Shown here in pieces: positions 5,936 through 12,922 of a DNA stretch of 16,740 nucleotides. The DNA is from an uncultured Coriobacteriaceae bacterium. GTDB lineage: Bacteria; Actinomycetota; Coriobacteriia; Coriobacteriales; Atopobiaceae. The DNA is taken from contig UQWE01000018.1 in NCBI GenBank assembly GCA_900544655.1, forward strand, positions 1 to 16,740, given 5' to 3'. The notes beneath the pieces are model-generated. The model had not been told where the DNA came from and did not search any database. It saw only the letters and a list, made by a program, of their open reading frames with translations. Every line of letters begins with the position of its first letter. The first letter of the stretch is position 1. The position numbers were made by a program, and so were the translations under genes.

Positions 5936-7933
5936 ATGGCAAACAACACCGCAAACTATGGCAACGACAGTATCCGCCAGCTCAAGGACGAGGAGCGCGT
6001 CCGCCTGCGCCCCGCCGTCATCTTCGGCTCGGACGGACTCGACGGCTGCGCGCACGCCGCCTTCGAGATCCTCTCCAACGCGGTCGACGAGGCTCGTCAG
6101 GGCTTTGGCAAGCTGATCACCCTCACCGCCTTCGCCGACAAGTCCATCCAGGTGGAGGACAACGGCCGCGGCTGCCCGCTGGACTGGAACCCCACCGAGA
6201 AGCGCTTCAACTGGGAGCTCGTCTTCTGCGAGCTCTATGCCGGCGGCAAGTACGACAACAACCAGGGCGGTGACTACGACTTCTCGCTCGGCACCAACGG
6301 TCTGGGCTCGTGCGCCACCCAATACGCCTCGGAGTACATGGATGTCACCGTCTGGCGCGACGGCAACAAATACTCGCTGCACTTCAAGAAGGGCAAGGTT
6401 GTAGGCTCCAAGAAGAAGGCCCTTGAGGTCGAGCCCACCGATGAGCAGCGCACCGGCACCACCATCAGGTGGCGGCCGGACCTCGAGGTCTTCACCTCGA
6501 TCGACATCCCCGACGAGTGGTACCGCGAGACCATGCGCCGCCAGGCCGTGGTCAACGCCAACGTCACCTTCCGCCTGCGCATCGAGGGCGAGGACGGCAG
6601 CTTCACCGAGGAAGACTTCTGCTACCCCAAGGGCATCGAGGACTACGTGCTCGAGAAGGTCGGCGCCAACTACCTCACCGAACCCTTCTTCATCGAGGCG
6701 GACCGCCGTGGCCGCGACCGCGAGGACCTGCCAGACTACAACGTCAAGATCACGGCGTGCCTGTGCTTCTCCCGCACCTTCCAGATGCAGGAGTACTACC
6801 ACAACTCCTCGTGGCTTGAGAACGGTGGCTCACCCGAGAAGGCGGCCCGCAGCGCCCTGACCAGCGCCCTCGACGCCTACATCAAGAGCCAGGGCAAGTA
6901 CAACAAGAACGAGAGCTCGATCAAGTGGCAGGACGTCCAGGATTGCCTGGTGCTGGTGACCAACTGCTTCTCCACCCAGACCTCCTATGAGAACCAGACC
7001 AAGAAGGCCATCAACAACCGCTTCATCCAGCAGGCGATGACGGCCTTCTTCAAGGAGCGCCTCTCTACCTACCTGATCGAGAACAAGGACGCCGCCAGCA
7101 AGATCGTGGACCAGGTGCTCATCAACAAGCGCTCCCGTGAGAACGCCGAGAAGACCCGCCAGAGCATCAAGACCAACCTGCAGCAGAAGACCGACATGGC
7201 CAACCGCGTGCAGAAGTTCATCGACTGCCGCTCGAAGGACAAGACCCGCCGCGAGATCTACATCGTCGAGGGCGACTCCGCGGCAGGCGCCATCCGCACC
7301 TCTCGCGACGCGGAGTTCCAGGGTGTCATGCCGGTTCGAGGCAAGATCCTCAACTGCCTCAAGGAGGACTACCCGCGCATCTTCAAGTCCGACATCATCA
7401 TGGACCTCATGCGCGTCCTCGGTTGCGGCGTGGAGATCAGCGACAGGCGCATCAAGAACCTCGCCACCTTCGACCTGAACAACCTCAACTGGAGCAAGGT
7501 CATCATCTGCACGGATGCTGATGTCGACGGGTACCACATCCGCACGCTCATCCTGACGATGCTCTACCGCCTGGTGCCCACGCTCATCGACGAGGGATAC
7601 GTCTACATCGCGGAATCGCCGCTCTATGAGATCAACTGCGGCGAGAAGACCTACTTCGCCTACACCGAGCTCGAAAAGAACGACGTCCTGAAGGAGATCG
7701 GCGACAAGAAGTGTTCCATCAACCGCTCGAAGGGTCTTGGTGAGAACGATCCGGACATGATGTGGCTCACCACCATGAACCCCGAGACGCGTCGCCTGAT
7801 CAAGGTCGAGCCCGAGGACATCGCAAGGATGGAGACCATGTTCAACCTGTTGCTAGGCAATGACGACGAGGGGCGCAAGCGTCACATCGCCGAGCACGGC
7901 AAAGAGTATCTAGACCAGCTGGACCTGCAGTAA
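5936..7933 (+). CDS. parE: Divergent type IIA topoisomerase B subunit (ParE/GyrB-like)
   Basis: ATPase subunit of a DNA gyrase/topoisomerase IV-type enzyme, 665 residues. The GHKL ATPase part shows EILSNAVDEA (44-53, metal-binding Asn48), DNGRG (75-79) and the lid sequence AGGKY (102-106). The glycine loop is GTNGLG (119-124) instead of the usual GGLHGVG. The transducer carries QTKK (354-357, the ATP-sensing lysine). The TOPRIM part has EGDSAAG (445-451), DADVDG (527-532) and the KGLGE motif (599-603). The length matches ParE rather than gyrases with the insert domain. I chose ATG 5936 because the protein begins there in family style; upstream codons are Arg-rich leader. The ribosome-binding site is weak (GAGAGAG). 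The A subunit follows after 81 nt. The pair is atypical; a standard gyrAB elsewhere is likely but not visible. Confidence 0.93.
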   Translation: MANNTANYGNDSIRQLKDEERVRLRPAVIFGSDGLDGCAHAAFEILSNAVDEARQGFGKLITLTAFADKSIQVEDNGRGCPLDWNPTEKRFNWELVFCELYAGGKYDNNQGGDYDFSLGTNGLGSCATQYASEYMDVTVWRDGNKYSLHFKKGKVVGSKKKALEVEPTDEQRTGTTIRWRPDLEVFTSIDIPDEWYRETMRRQAVVNANVTFRLRIEGEDGSFTEEDFCYPKGIEDYVLEKVGANYLTEPFFIEADRRGRDREDLPDYNVKITACLCFSRTFQMQEYYHNSSWLENGGSPEKAARSALTSALDAYIKSQGKYNKNESSIKWQDVQDCLVLVTNCFSTQTSYENQTKKAINNRFIQQAMTAFFKERLSTYLIENKDAASKIVDQVLINKRSRENAEKTRQSIKTNLQQKTDMANRVQKFIDCRSKDKTRREIYIVEGDSAAGAIRTSRDAEFQGVMPVRGKILNCLKEDYPRIFKSDIIMDLMRVLGCGVEISDRRIKNLATFDLNNLNWSKVIICTDADVDGYHIRTLILTMLYRLVPTLIDEGYVYIAESPLYEINCGEKTYFAYTELEKNDVLKEIGDKKCSINRSKGLGENDPDMMWLTTMNPETRRLIKVEPEDIARMETMFNLLLGNDDEGRKRHIAEHGKEYLDQLDLQ

Positions 7934-8014
7934 CGCGGAGGCGCGGTCAGGGCAACGCAGCCCAACCACGCCAACCCAACAGACAAGCCAAAGCAGACGT
8001 TTCAAGAGGGAATC

Positions 8015-10249
8015 GTGGCAAAGAAGAAGACGCAGCCTAAAAAGAAGCAGGTCAACGACGAGAACGTCATCGGCCTGCACTCCGAGATCACGGAGCAGCC
8101 CATCACGGAGACGCTCGAGACTAACTACATGCCCTACGCCATGAGCACTAACGTCTCGCGCGCGTTCCCGGAGATTGACGGCTTCAAACCCTCGCACCGC
8201 AAGCTGCTCTACACCATGTACAAGATGGGCCTGCTCAAGGGCGAGCGCCAGAAGAGCGCGAACATCGTGGGCCAGACCATGAAGCTCAACCCGCACGGCG
8301 ACGGTGCCATCTACGAGACGATGGTTCGTCTCGCCACGGGCAACGAGGCGCTGCTCGCGCCCTTCGTCGAGTCCAAGGGCAACTTCGGCAAGTACTACTC
8401 GGGAGACCTCAGCTACGCGGCCTCGCGTTACACCGAGGCGAAGCTCTCCCCCATCTGTGCCGAGATCTTCAAGGACATCGACAAGGACCCGGTGGACTTC
8501 GTCGACAGCTACGACGGCGCAATGAAGGAGCCGCGCCTGCTGCCCACCACGTTCCCCAACATCCTCGTGTCCGCCAACAAGGGCATCGGCGTCGCCATGG
8601 CGTCCGACATCTGCGGCTTCAACCTCAACGAGGTCTGTTGCGCCACCATGCACTACCTCGAGGACCCCGAGTGTGACCTGCTCGAGTACATGCCCATGCC
8701 CGACTTCTCCACCGGCGGCGAGATCATCTACCGCCGCGAGGAGATGGAGCGCATCATCGAGACGGGCCTCGGCAGCTTCCAGATCCGCTCGCGCTGGCGC
8801 TGGATCCCCGAGGAGCGAATCATCGAGGTCTACGAGATCCCGTACACCACCAAGACCGACATCATCATCGAGCGCATCGTCAAGCTCTCCAAGGAGGGAA
8901 AGGTGCGCGAGATTGCCGATATCCGTGACGAGACGGACCTCTCCGGCCTGCGCATCGCCATCGACCTCAAGCGAGGAGTCAACCCCGACGAGCTCATGGC
9001 GAAGCTCTTCCGCATGACCACGCTTCAGGATTCGTTCTCGTGCAACTTCAACGTGCTGGTCGACGGCTACCCCCGCGTCATGGGCGTGCGCCAGATCCTG
9101 CATGAGTGGGTCGAGTGGCGCGTCCAGTCCACGCGTCGACGCGTGAGCTTCGACCTCGGCAAGAAGTCAGAGCGCCTGCACCTGCTGCACGGCCTCGAGG
9201 CGATTCTGCTCGACATCGACAAGGCGATCGCAATCATCCGCGGCACGAAGCTTGAGGCGGAGGTCGTGCCCAACCTCATGCGCGGCTTCGGCATCGACGA
9301 GACGCAGGCCGAGTTCGTCGCCGAGATCAAGCTCCGCAACATCAACGAGGAGTACATCCTCAACCGCACCAAGGACATTGAGAAGCTCGAGGGCGAAATC
9401 GCCGAGCTTGAGGACATCCTGTCGAGCGAGGACAAGATCAAGCAGGTCATCAGCGACGAGTTGGCCGCGGTCAACAAGAAGTACGTGATGCCGCGCAAGA
9501 CCGGCCGCGTTGACCCGGCTGACGTCATCGAGGTGAGCCTGGAGCCCGAGGTCGAGGAGTACCCGGTCACGATCATGCTCTCGCGCGACGGTTACCTCAA
9601 GAAGATGACGGACCGCGTGCTCAAGACGGGCGCGGCGCTCAAGTACAAGGACGGAGACGAGCCATTCATCGAGTTCCCGTCCTCCAACACGCACGATCTG
9701 CTCGTATTCACCGACAAGAGCCAGGTGTACAAGTGCAAGGTCGCCGCGTTCGAGGACACCAAGTCCGCCCAGCTCGGCTCCTACCTGCCGACCGACCTCG
9801 AGATGGAGCCGGACGAGAACGTCATCTGGGTGATCGATCCCGAGGACTACAAGGCAGACGTGCTCTTCGCCTTCGAGAATGGCCGTGTCGTCCGCGTGGC
9901 GCTGGCGGGGTACGTGACCAAGACCAACCGCAAGCGCCTCAAGAACGCCATCTATGGCGGGTCCAAGCTGCTGTTTGCCCAGGTGCTCAAGGAGGACCGC
10001 GACCTCGCGCTCGTCTCGAACGACGGACGCCTGATGAACTTCAACACGTCGCTGCTCAAGACCAAGACGACCACCAACACGCAGGGCGTCCAGGCCTTCA
10101 CGGCCAAGAAGGGCCGCATCATCACCGCCGTCGGCGAGATCGAGGACTTCCTGGGAAGCGACGTCTGGGCAGAGAAGTTCTGCGCCCAGGCCCTCCCCTG
10201 CGCCGGTGCCCTCATGAAGGAAAGCGACATGCCAAGCCTGTTCGACTAG
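8015..10249 (+). CDS. parC: Divergent type IIA topoisomerase A subunit (ParC/GyrA-like)
   Basis: DNA breakage-reunion subunit partnering the preceding ATPase, 744 residues. After a Lys-rich N-terminus it shows FPEIDGFKPSHRKLLY (51-66, the family's first helix), NPHGDGAIYE (92-101) and the catalytic Arg138-Tyr139 in AASRYTEAKL. A long coiled region (about 440-480, EKLEGEIAELEDIL) is the dimer-closing C-gate. Residues from about 515 form repeated beta-pinwheel blades, with no clear GyrA box, so topoisomerase IV-like activity is favoured over gyrase. The quinolone-region serine (E. coli GyrA Ser83) is Gly97 and Asp87 is Glu101. GTG start at 8015 is set by AGAGGG 4 nt upstream. Naming parC instead of gyrA is inference. 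Confidence 0.93.
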   Translation: MAKKKTQPKKKQVNDENVIGLHSEITEQPITETLETNYMPYAMSTNVSRAFPEIDGFKPSHRKLLYTMYKMGLLKGERQKSANIVGQTMKLNPHGDGAIYETMVRLATGNEALLAPFVESKGNFGKYYSGDLSYAASRYTEAKLSPICAEIFKDIDKDPVDFVDSYDGAMKEPRLLPTTFPNILVSANKGIGVAMASDICGFNLNEVCCATMHYLEDPECDLLEYMPMPDFSTGGEIIYRREEMERIIETGLGSFQIRSRWRWIPEERIIEVYEIPYTTKTDIIIERIVKLSKEGKVREIADIRDETDLSGLRIAIDLKRGVNPDELMAKLFRMTTLQDSFSCNFNVLVDGYPRVMGVRQILHEWVEWRVQSTRRRVSFDLGKKSERLHLLHGLEAILLDIDKAIAIIRGTKLEAEVVPNLMRGFGIDETQAEFVAEIKLRNINEEYILNRTKDIEKLEGEIAELEDILSSEDKIKQVISDELAAVNKKYVMPRKTGRVDPADVIEVSLEPEVEEYPVTIMLSRDGYLKKMTDRVLKTGAALKYKDGDEPFIEFPSSNTHDLLVFTDKSQVYKCKVAAFEDTKSAQLGSYLPTDLEMEPDENVIWVIDPEDYKADVLFAFENGRVVRVALAGYVTKTNRKRLKNAIYGGSKLLFAQVLKEDRDLALVSNDGRLMNFNTSLLKTKTTTNTQGVQAFTAKKGRIITAVGEIEDFLGSDVWAEKFCAQALPCAGALMKESDMPSLFD

Positions 10250-10300
10250 GCCGACCGGCTGAAACCGCGGAAGTCGAACCGCCACAAATCCTTAAACAAT

Positions 10301-10334
10301 GGCCCCGGAGCACGGTTAACCGCACTCCGGGGCC
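10301..10334. terminator. GC-rich hairpin after parC
   Basis: GGCCCCGGAG (10301-10310) and CTCCGGGGCC (10325-10334) pair perfectly over 10 bp around a 14-nt loop containing GGTTAACC. It lies 50 nt after the parC stop, in the region where parC and the flavodoxin-family gene converge. The T-run is poor on both sides, so it may act as a bidirectional barrier rather than a textbook terminator. Confidence 0.6.
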
Positions 10335-10439
10335 CTTGCATACGGTTCGAATTATCTGCTTGCAAGCTCAAGCAAATACCTCCAAGCCGGAATCACTTCT
10401 ATTTTCAGACCATCCTTTTCGATGGATCCGTCCTCTTCC

Positions 10440-10493
10440 CGTCTTTTATACTCGACAGATTATATAATAATCTGTCTTATATGCTCGACAGAT
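10440..10493. repeat. 21-bp direct repeats with internal palindrome
   Basis: Copies at 10440-10460 and 10473-10493 share CTCGACAGAT and most of the AT-rich run before it; their starts are 33 bp apart. Between them, GACAGATTAT (10454-10463) and ATAATCTGTC (10467-10476) form a perfect 10-bp dyad with a 3-nt spacer. This AT-rich block sits 17 nt beyond the end of the flavodoxin-family gene. It could be a protein-binding array or a terminator for that gene. Confidence 0.6.
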
Positions 10494-10509
10494 ATTCAGC
10501 AACGCAAAG

Positions 10510-11040
10510 TTAAGCGAGCTTGCGAGCGAGCTCACGCACCTCTTCGAGCTTGGGTGACGATGCCATACTGTCACGCTCGGTCATGCCGCTGATGGTGACA
10601 ATGCCCTGATCATCCCACTTGCAATACGCGCAGGTAGCCTTGTACATAGCGATCGCCGCGTCATAGACGCCCTCGCTGTGGCTGTCGAGCAAAAGGGCAG
10701 TCTTGGTAAACGGGAAACCCGTGGCGCCGAAGGCGTACAGACGGTCGATGACGGCCTTCTCCTGCGCGGTGATATCGAACCAGTAGATGGGCGAAGCGAA
10801 CACGACCATGTCGGCGTTCTTGAGCGACTCAACCACGCCGGCCATATCGTCCTTCTGCACGCAAGCGCCCTCGTGCTCGAAGCAGTACTGGCACCCCAGG
10901 CAACCGGCGATCTTCTTGCCGGCAACGCGCACGACTTCGACCGTGTGGCCACCCTCGCGCGCAGCCTCAGCAAACGTGTCGACCATGGTGTCAGTGTTGG
11001 CGCCCTTGCGCGGGCTACCACTCAATACAACGATGTTCAT
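10510..11040 (-). CDS. Flavodoxin-family NAD(P)H-dependent oxidoreductase
   Basis: Small cytosolic FMN-binding flavodoxin-fold reductase (176 residues), related to iron-sulfur flavoproteins and NADPH-dependent FMN reductases. The N-terminus VVLSGSPRKGANTDTM (4-19) is the strand plus phosphate loop that binds FMN. A cysteine cluster (C47, C50, C53, C60 in GCLGCQYCFEHEGAC) may hold a 4Fe-4S cluster, as in archaeal Isf proteins; the spacing is compact. A second conserved block, SPIYWFDITAQEKAVIDR, is the flavin-stacking loop. CAYC near residue 136 adds two more cysteines. AGGAG lies 6 nt before ATG 11040. The promoter and an operator-like dyad lie directly upstream. The physiological electron partner is not known. 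Confidence 0.9.
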   Translation of the reverse strand: MNIVVLSGSPRKGANTDTMVDTFAEAAREGGHTVEVVRVAGKKIAGCLGCQYCFEHEGACVQKDDMAGVVESLKNADMVVFASPIYWFDITAQEKAVIDRLYAFGATGFPFTKTALLLDSHSEGVYDAAIAMYKATCAYCKWDDQGIVTISGMTERDSMASSPKLEEVRELARKLA

Positions 11041-11057
11041 AGGGCTCTCCTCTCCCG

Positions 11058-11077
11058 GTGTCGCAGGAGCGCGACAC
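11058..11077 (-). promoter_or_regulatory. Operator-like dyad upstream of the flavodoxin-family gene
   Basis: GTGTCGC and GCGACAC form a perfect 7-6-7 palindrome between the predicted transcription start (near 11082) and the ribosome-binding site. Its place just after the start point fits a repressor operator, or an RNA hairpin in the leader. The regulator is unknown. Confidence 0.5.
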
Positions 11078-11088
11078 GCTGCTATTTG

Positions 11089-11117
11089 TTATTACCAGAG
11101 CGGATGGAGCTATTCAA
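11089..11117 (-). promoter_or_regulatory. Promoter of the flavodoxin-family gene
   Basis: On the minus strand, -35 TTGAAT (11117-11112), 17-nt spacer, then TGG and -10 TAATAA (11094-11089). Spacing is ideal and the -10 has a TGn extension. The start point would be about 40 nt before the ATG. Confidence 0.6.
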
Positions 11118-11222
11118 TCGCCCGCTTATCACTTCTTTGCTCAAACCAAATAGCCTTGCGTAAGATCGCATCTGCACAATCCTCGCCGACCGGCGATTGC
11201 GAAACCTCAAAAACGGCAAGAC

Positions 11223-11324
11223 AAGGTTTACTCCTGGGAGGAGGGCGACCTCGTGACGTCCTTCGACTCGGTCGTGACCCCGGAGCTCTGGGCGCAGGCG
11301 CTCGAGAAAAACGCCGAGCGATAG
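11223..11324 (+). pseudogene. C-terminal coding remnant, unidentified
   Basis: The 33 residues from 11223 to the TAG at 11322 have natural composition and GC-rich third positions: KVYSWEEGDLVTSFDSVVTP, then a Leu/Ala/Glu-rich helix ending EKNAER. No start codon, ribosome-binding site or upstream body is present in frame. I do not recognise the family. Confidence 0.35.
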
Positions 11325-11381
11325 GCCCGGAGCGCTCCCACCAGCCCCGCTGCCGCACTGAGCTGCACCTCAAAAATGCAG

Positions 11382-11428
11382 TGAACTCCTATAGCTGGAC
11401 AGACAACGCCCCGCCTCTCCTATAGGAG
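11382..11428. mobile_element. Possible IS3-family terminus (remnant)
   Basis: TGAACTCCTATAGCTGGACA resembles the TGAACT...TTGGACA ends of IS150-group IS3 elements. A nearby palindrome CTCCTATAGGAG repeats the middle of the motif. No transposase orfA/orfB and no second end were found, so this would be a solo fragment. Confidence 0.3.
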
Positions 11429-11801
11429 TCTTCTGCGTTAGAGGGTTGATTTGCTGGGCAAGGATTAATCCGCCGAGCTCAAGCGGCGCATTGCGAACAG
11501 ATGCGCCGGCGGCGCGGTCATCGCCATGACGGAACGCATGCCGTCGAATGACGCGACGTCGTGTTTCGTCGGCCTCGAGAATTGAAGCCGGAACAGTTTC
11601 AAAAACCGTTTCACTGAACTTCAACACCTCGAGGCAGACGTCAAGTCAGATGCATGCCAGCCGCCCTGCCCACCCCATCCCCACTTCCGCTCGCGCCCTG
11701 ATCGCAACCGTCCAATTTGTTGCACAGTAAATCCGCTAATAACTTCGGGACAATTATTCGCAGTAGTCAAGACCCAACAACCTCGAGGAATGGGAGCGAA
11801 C

Positions 11802-12695
11802 ATGGGCAACTACTGCAGCAACAGCATCATGATCATTTCAACCGAGCAGGGTATCAGAGACTTCCTCTGGTGGATGATCAAGAACCTCGAGAACGCAGGT
11901 CTATTCGACCCAAAGGACGAGCCGGACAGCGACGCCACTTCGCGCGACCTGCACAAGCTTGTCAAGCCCTACGGCCAAGGGCTTGATTATCTGGCGACTC
12001 TCGGTGCCACGGGAAACCTCGGAAGCGACGATGGCAGCTTTTCGCTCTCGCAGTATGACGACGGCACGTACTACCTCGAGCAGGGCTTTTCCACGAAGAA
12101 TGGTCCCGCCTCCTACAGCCTCAGAGACGTCCAGACAGCAGAACCCTGGGTCGCCGTTCGCGGTGAGTCCGATGAATACTCGTCATGGGGCGGAATTGCC
12201 AGAGAGGTAGAGACGAGCAGCAACCACGATGACGGCTCGCTATCCAACGAAGACTATGCCCTCGGATACCCGTATCGCTACTTCGCGATCTTCTACCGCG
12301 TCGCCGGCTACGGGGAATTCCCACCCAACCCGGAGAAGATCAAGTACCTCCTCAAGAAGAAGAGGTTCGACGAGATACTCGCGCAGGAGGACGATCCCGT
12401 CGTCCGCGAAGCATGCAGCCACGTCAGCCCAATCCCCTTCTTCAAGAAGAACAAGTTTGACGCGTACATCACCCTCCTTAAGATGTCCGACAAGCAGTAC
12501 CGTCCTGCCAAGGTCGATGAGTACCTCGAGAAGTTCATCGACAAGAAGCGCGACGACGCCCTCTCCGCATTTATCGAGTACTACGCCTGGAACCAGAAGA
12601 CCGCCAAGCTGGCCCGCGAGTTCCTCGCGGCGAAGAAGGGTGGCGAGAAGGCCCTCACCCTCCTCGAAGCAAAGCTCCAGGAGTGCGGGCTGTAG
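11802..12695 (+). CDS. Hypothetical protein, 297 residues
   Basis: I do not recognise this gene. It has no signal peptide, membrane helix or cysteine cluster, so it is probably cytosolic. The N-terminus MGNYCSNSIMII resembles the M-x-N-[WY]-C-x-N-x-[IL] opening of YubB/Api92-like (ferredoxin-like fold) phage and plasmid proteins; that is a weak hint. The middle is acidic and aromatic (YDDGTYYLEQGFSTKNG and later ALGYPYRYFAIFYRVAGYGE). The last third, from about residue 176, is helical and charged (KIKYLLKKKRFDEILAQ, DEYLEKFIDKKRDDALSAFI), perhaps short alpha-helical repeats. I chose ATG 11802, with GGGAGC 4 nt upstream; ATG 11790 is also in frame but overlaps that ribosome-binding site. It stands alone between decayed DNA and repeats, and reads as intact, with normal codon use for the window. 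Confidence 0.8.
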   Translation: MGNYCSNSIMIISTEQGIRDFLWWMIKNLENAGLFDPKDEPDSDATSRDLHKLVKPYGQGLDYLATLGATGNLGSDDGSFSLSQYDDGTYYLEQGFSTKNGPASYSLRDVQTAEPWVAVRGESDEYSSWGGIAREVETSSNHDDGSLSNEDYALGYPYRYFAIFYRVAGYGEFPPNPEKIKYLLKKKRFDEILAQEDDPVVREACSHVSPIPFFKKNKFDAYITLLKMSDKQYRPAKVDEYLEKFIDKKRDDALSAFIEYYAWNQKTAKLAREFLAAKKGGEKALTLLEAKLQECGL

Positions 12696-12760
12696 CGCGA
12701 TCCGCCAGATATAACGCCGACGCGCGACGGCGTCGCGGGCCGCGCTTTGCGCGCGCGATT

Positions 12761-12844
12761 CGTTCGCCGCCATGTTTTACGCGCGCATTTCATTCGCCGC
12801 CATGTTCTGCGCGCCATTTGCCCTCGGGACACGCAAAACATGGC
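12761..12844. repeat. Tandem 30-bp repeat plus inverted copy
   Basis: Units 12761-12790 and 12791-12820 match at 21 of their first 24 bases around TTCGCCGCCATGTT. The core GCCATGTTTTACG (12769-12781) returns inverted at 12832-12844 with one change. The region between the hypothetical gene and the guaA terminator otherwise holds only GC-rich hairpins. Confidence 0.6.
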
Positions 12845-12867
12845 TGTCGGCGTATTGGTGACATGCG

Positions 12868-12897
12868 AAAAAAAGCGCCCCGGGATAACCGGGGCGC
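12868..12897 (-). terminator. Rho-independent terminator of guaA
   Basis: On the minus strand, GCGCCCCGG (12897-12889) and CCGGGGCGC (12883-12875) pair perfectly over 9 bp with a 5-nt loop and are followed by seven T (12874-12868). It lies 26 nt after the guaA stop. Confidence 0.92.
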
Positions 12898-12922
12898 ATT
12901 CGTTAAACCATGAAGAGATGCC

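Larger units (their letters stand above)
11118..11801. other. Intergenic stretch with decayed sequences
   Basis: Nearly 700 bases without an intact gene. It contains a small coding remnant (11223-11324), an IS3-like terminus (11382-11401), a palindrome CTCCTATAGGAG (11417-11428) and no clear reading frame after that. Base use is mixed, as in a patchwork of old insertions. Confidence 0.6.

Noticed and set aside
7910..9103. A 397-codon minus-strand frame over the start of parC
   Set aside because: Antisense artefact of the same kind as the one opposite feoB.
9167..10285. A 372-codon minus-strand frame over the end of parC
   Set aside because: Low-complexity Leu/Val/Asp/His composition, no ribosome-binding site, and opposite a gene with strong family motifs.
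11370..11627. An 85-codon minus-strand frame near the IS-like end
   Set aside because: No ribosome-binding site, no recognisable domain, and it spans the suspected IS terminus.
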